This document shows, in pieces, positions 6,234 to 7,236 of a DNA stretch of 7,236 nt. How positions within the stretch are numbered: the first letter of the stretch is position 1; each line of letters begins with the position of its first letter. The DNA is taken from assembly GCA_030672445.1 (NCBI GenBank), contig DAOVGK010000032.1, forward strand, positions 1 through 7,236, in the 5' to 3' direction. Source of the DNA: Candidatus Aerophobota bacterium (lineage in GTDB: Bacteria; Aerophobota; Aerophobia; Aerophobales; AE-B3A). Made by a program: the position numbers and the translations under genes. The notes beneath the pieces are model-generated. The model ran no database searches and had not been told where the DNA came from. It was given only the letters and a program-made list of their open reading frames with translations.

Positions 6234-7236
6234 CTAAAAGACTGTCCTCTCTGTTTCCTTATCAAATATGTGAGCAAAATCCATTTTAGTAACAAACTCA
6301 ACAGTTTGACCTGGCTTTAAATCAATATGAGGATCAAGCCGGGCGACGAGAGTATATTGCTCACATCTTATGTGGGCAAGTTTTTCTGAGCCTACAGGTT
6401 CCACCACCCATACTGAAGCCTCAAAGACGCTCTCTGGGTCGTAGTCCCTAACCGTAGATTTAGCATCGATATGCTCAGGTCTAATTCCCAGCACTGTCTC
6501 TTTATTGATATAGTCCTTCACCATTTTAGCCTTGTCGGAAGGGATTCTTAGTTTAAAAGCCTTGCTGGCGGCATAAATATTACTATTATCTTTGACAATG
6601 GTGCAAGGAAGGAAATTCATAGATGGAGAGCCGATAAACCCTGACACATATCTGTTAATTGGATGATCGTAAACCTGTTGAGGAGTATCCACTTGCTGGA
6701 TTATCCCCTCATTCATAACCACAATCCTGTCACCCATGGTCATTGCTTCTAGCTGATCATGAGTAACATAAATGGTGGTGGTTTTAAGACGCCGATGCAA
6801 ATCGAGCAGCTCTGCTCTCATAGCAATTCGTAGTTTGGCATCAAGGTTAGAAAGAGGCTCATCGAATAAGAACACATGGGGATCACGCACGATGGCTCTT
6901 CCCAGAGCTACTCTCTGGCGCTGTCCACCGGAAAGCTCCTTCGGTTTCCTATCGAGCAGCTCACCTATACCCAGAAGATCGGCTGTTCTCTTTACTATTT
7001 TATTAATCTCTGGTTTGGGAACTTTCCTCAACCTCAGTCCGAAGGACATGTTCCGGTACACATCCATATGGGGATAGAGGGCATAGTTCTGAAAAACCAT
7101 GGCGATATCTCTATTCTTGGGGGGAACATCATTGACCATTCTATCACCAATATAAATCTCCCCCGCTGTCACCTCTTCCAGACCGGCAATAGACCTTAAA
7201 GTAGTGGTCTTTCCACACCCGGAAGGTCCTACCAGA
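6234..7236 (-). CDS. Sugar ABC transporter ATP-binding protein, UgpC/MalK/MsmX family (5' end cut off by the window)
   Basis: This is the ATP-hydrolysing subunit that drives CUT1-type carbohydrate importers at the inner face of the plasma membrane. The reading frame is open to the right edge. The GTG at 7172 is only an internal Val codon, because 21 in-frame codons upstream of it encode LVGPSGCGKTTTLRSIAGLE, which is the Walker A region. About 35 N-terminal residues are missing. Of the 333 visible residues, the order is Walker A, Q-loop MVFQNYALYPHM, signature LSGGQRQRVALGRA, Walker B VFLFDEPLSNLDAKLR and H-loop TIYVTHDQLEAMTMGDR. Then comes the regulatory TOBE-like region beginning near VSGFIGSPSMNF and including VLGIRPEHI. 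The implied full length of about 370 fits UgpC/MsmX. The substrate cannot be told: the family includes glycerol-3-phosphate, maltose and shared multi-sugar ATPases, and no permease or binding protein is visible. Confidence 0.94.
   Translation of the reverse strand, partial: LVGPSGCGKTTTLRSIAGLEEVTAGEIYIGDRMVNDVPPKNRDIAMVFQNYALYPHMDVYRNMSFGLRLRKVPKPEINKIVKRTADLLGIGELLDRKPKELSGGQRQRVALGRAIVRDPHVFLFDEPLSNLDAKLRIAMRAELLDLHRRLKTTTIYVTHDQLEAMTMGDRIVVMNEGIIQQVDTPQQVYDHPINRYVSGFIGSPSMNFLPCTIVKDNSNIYAASKAFKLRIPSDKAKMVKDYINKETVLGIRPEHIDAKSTVRDYDPESVFEASVWVVEPVGSEKLAHIRCEQYTLVARLDPHIDLKPGQTVEFVTKMDFAHIFDKETERTVF

Noticed and set aside
7170..7172. GTG at 7172 as the true start of the ABC ATPase
   Set aside because: The in-frame codons upstream encode the Walker A motif GPSGCGKTTT, which the protein needs; the gene simply continues past the right edge.
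6772..7199. Plus-strand open frames of 101 and 107 codons opposite the ABC ATPase
   Set aside because: They are antisense to the Walker B, signature and Q-loop coding region and overlap each other; shadow frames.

Overview
The window comes from a diderm, LPS-type bacterium of moderately low GC. It carries lipid A genes (lpxD, lpxC) and an OmpH/Skp periplasmic chaperone. It also carries families best known from Firmicutes: a PgpH/YqfF 7TM-HD protein predicted to hydrolyse cyclic-di-AMP, and a YacP-like NYN nuclease. That mixture, together with the LpxC-FabZ fusion, suggests a poorly sampled diderm phylum (for example the Omnitrophota or Aerophobota type) rather than a proteobacterium. The sequence alone does not settle the phylum. 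All recognisable genes lie on the minus strand, so the order of transcription runs from right to left.

Right edge (7236 to 6234): the 5'-truncated end of a UgpC/MalK-type sugar ABC transporter ATPase. It is followed by a short hairpin and U-run that looks like its intrinsic terminator (about 6171-6147). Next is a single NYN-domain (YacP/Rae1-like) nuclease gene (6106-5603). The 142 bases after it hold a perfect 24-bp inverted repeat with a 42-nt spacer (5494-5583). This is either a small MITE/REP-like element or an unusually long bidirectional terminator.

Left three quarters (5460 to 1): a tightly packed, probably co-transcribed cluster, phoH - pgpH - ybeY - ompH - lpxD - lpxC/fabZ. Four of its five junctions overlap (35, 4, 23 and 1 nt) and the fifth has an 18-nt gap. 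The first three genes follow the phoH-yqfF-ybeY order known from Firmicutes and concern RNA metabolism and nucleotide signalling. The last three belong to outer-membrane biogenesis: a chaperone, then the second and third committed lipid A steps, with a FabZ dehydratase domain that supplies the 3-hydroxyacyl-ACP branch point. The lpxC-fabZ gene runs off the left edge inside the FabZ domain.

The main points of interest are the inverted-repeat element upstream of phoH, a His-to-Asp replacement in the YbeY metal motif, a PgpH that lacks the usual extracellular HDED sensor, and the joining of the RNA/c-di-AMP block to the lipid A block. I found no CRISPR array, RNA gene, complete transposase or plus-strand gene. 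No completely new multi-gene system is evident.
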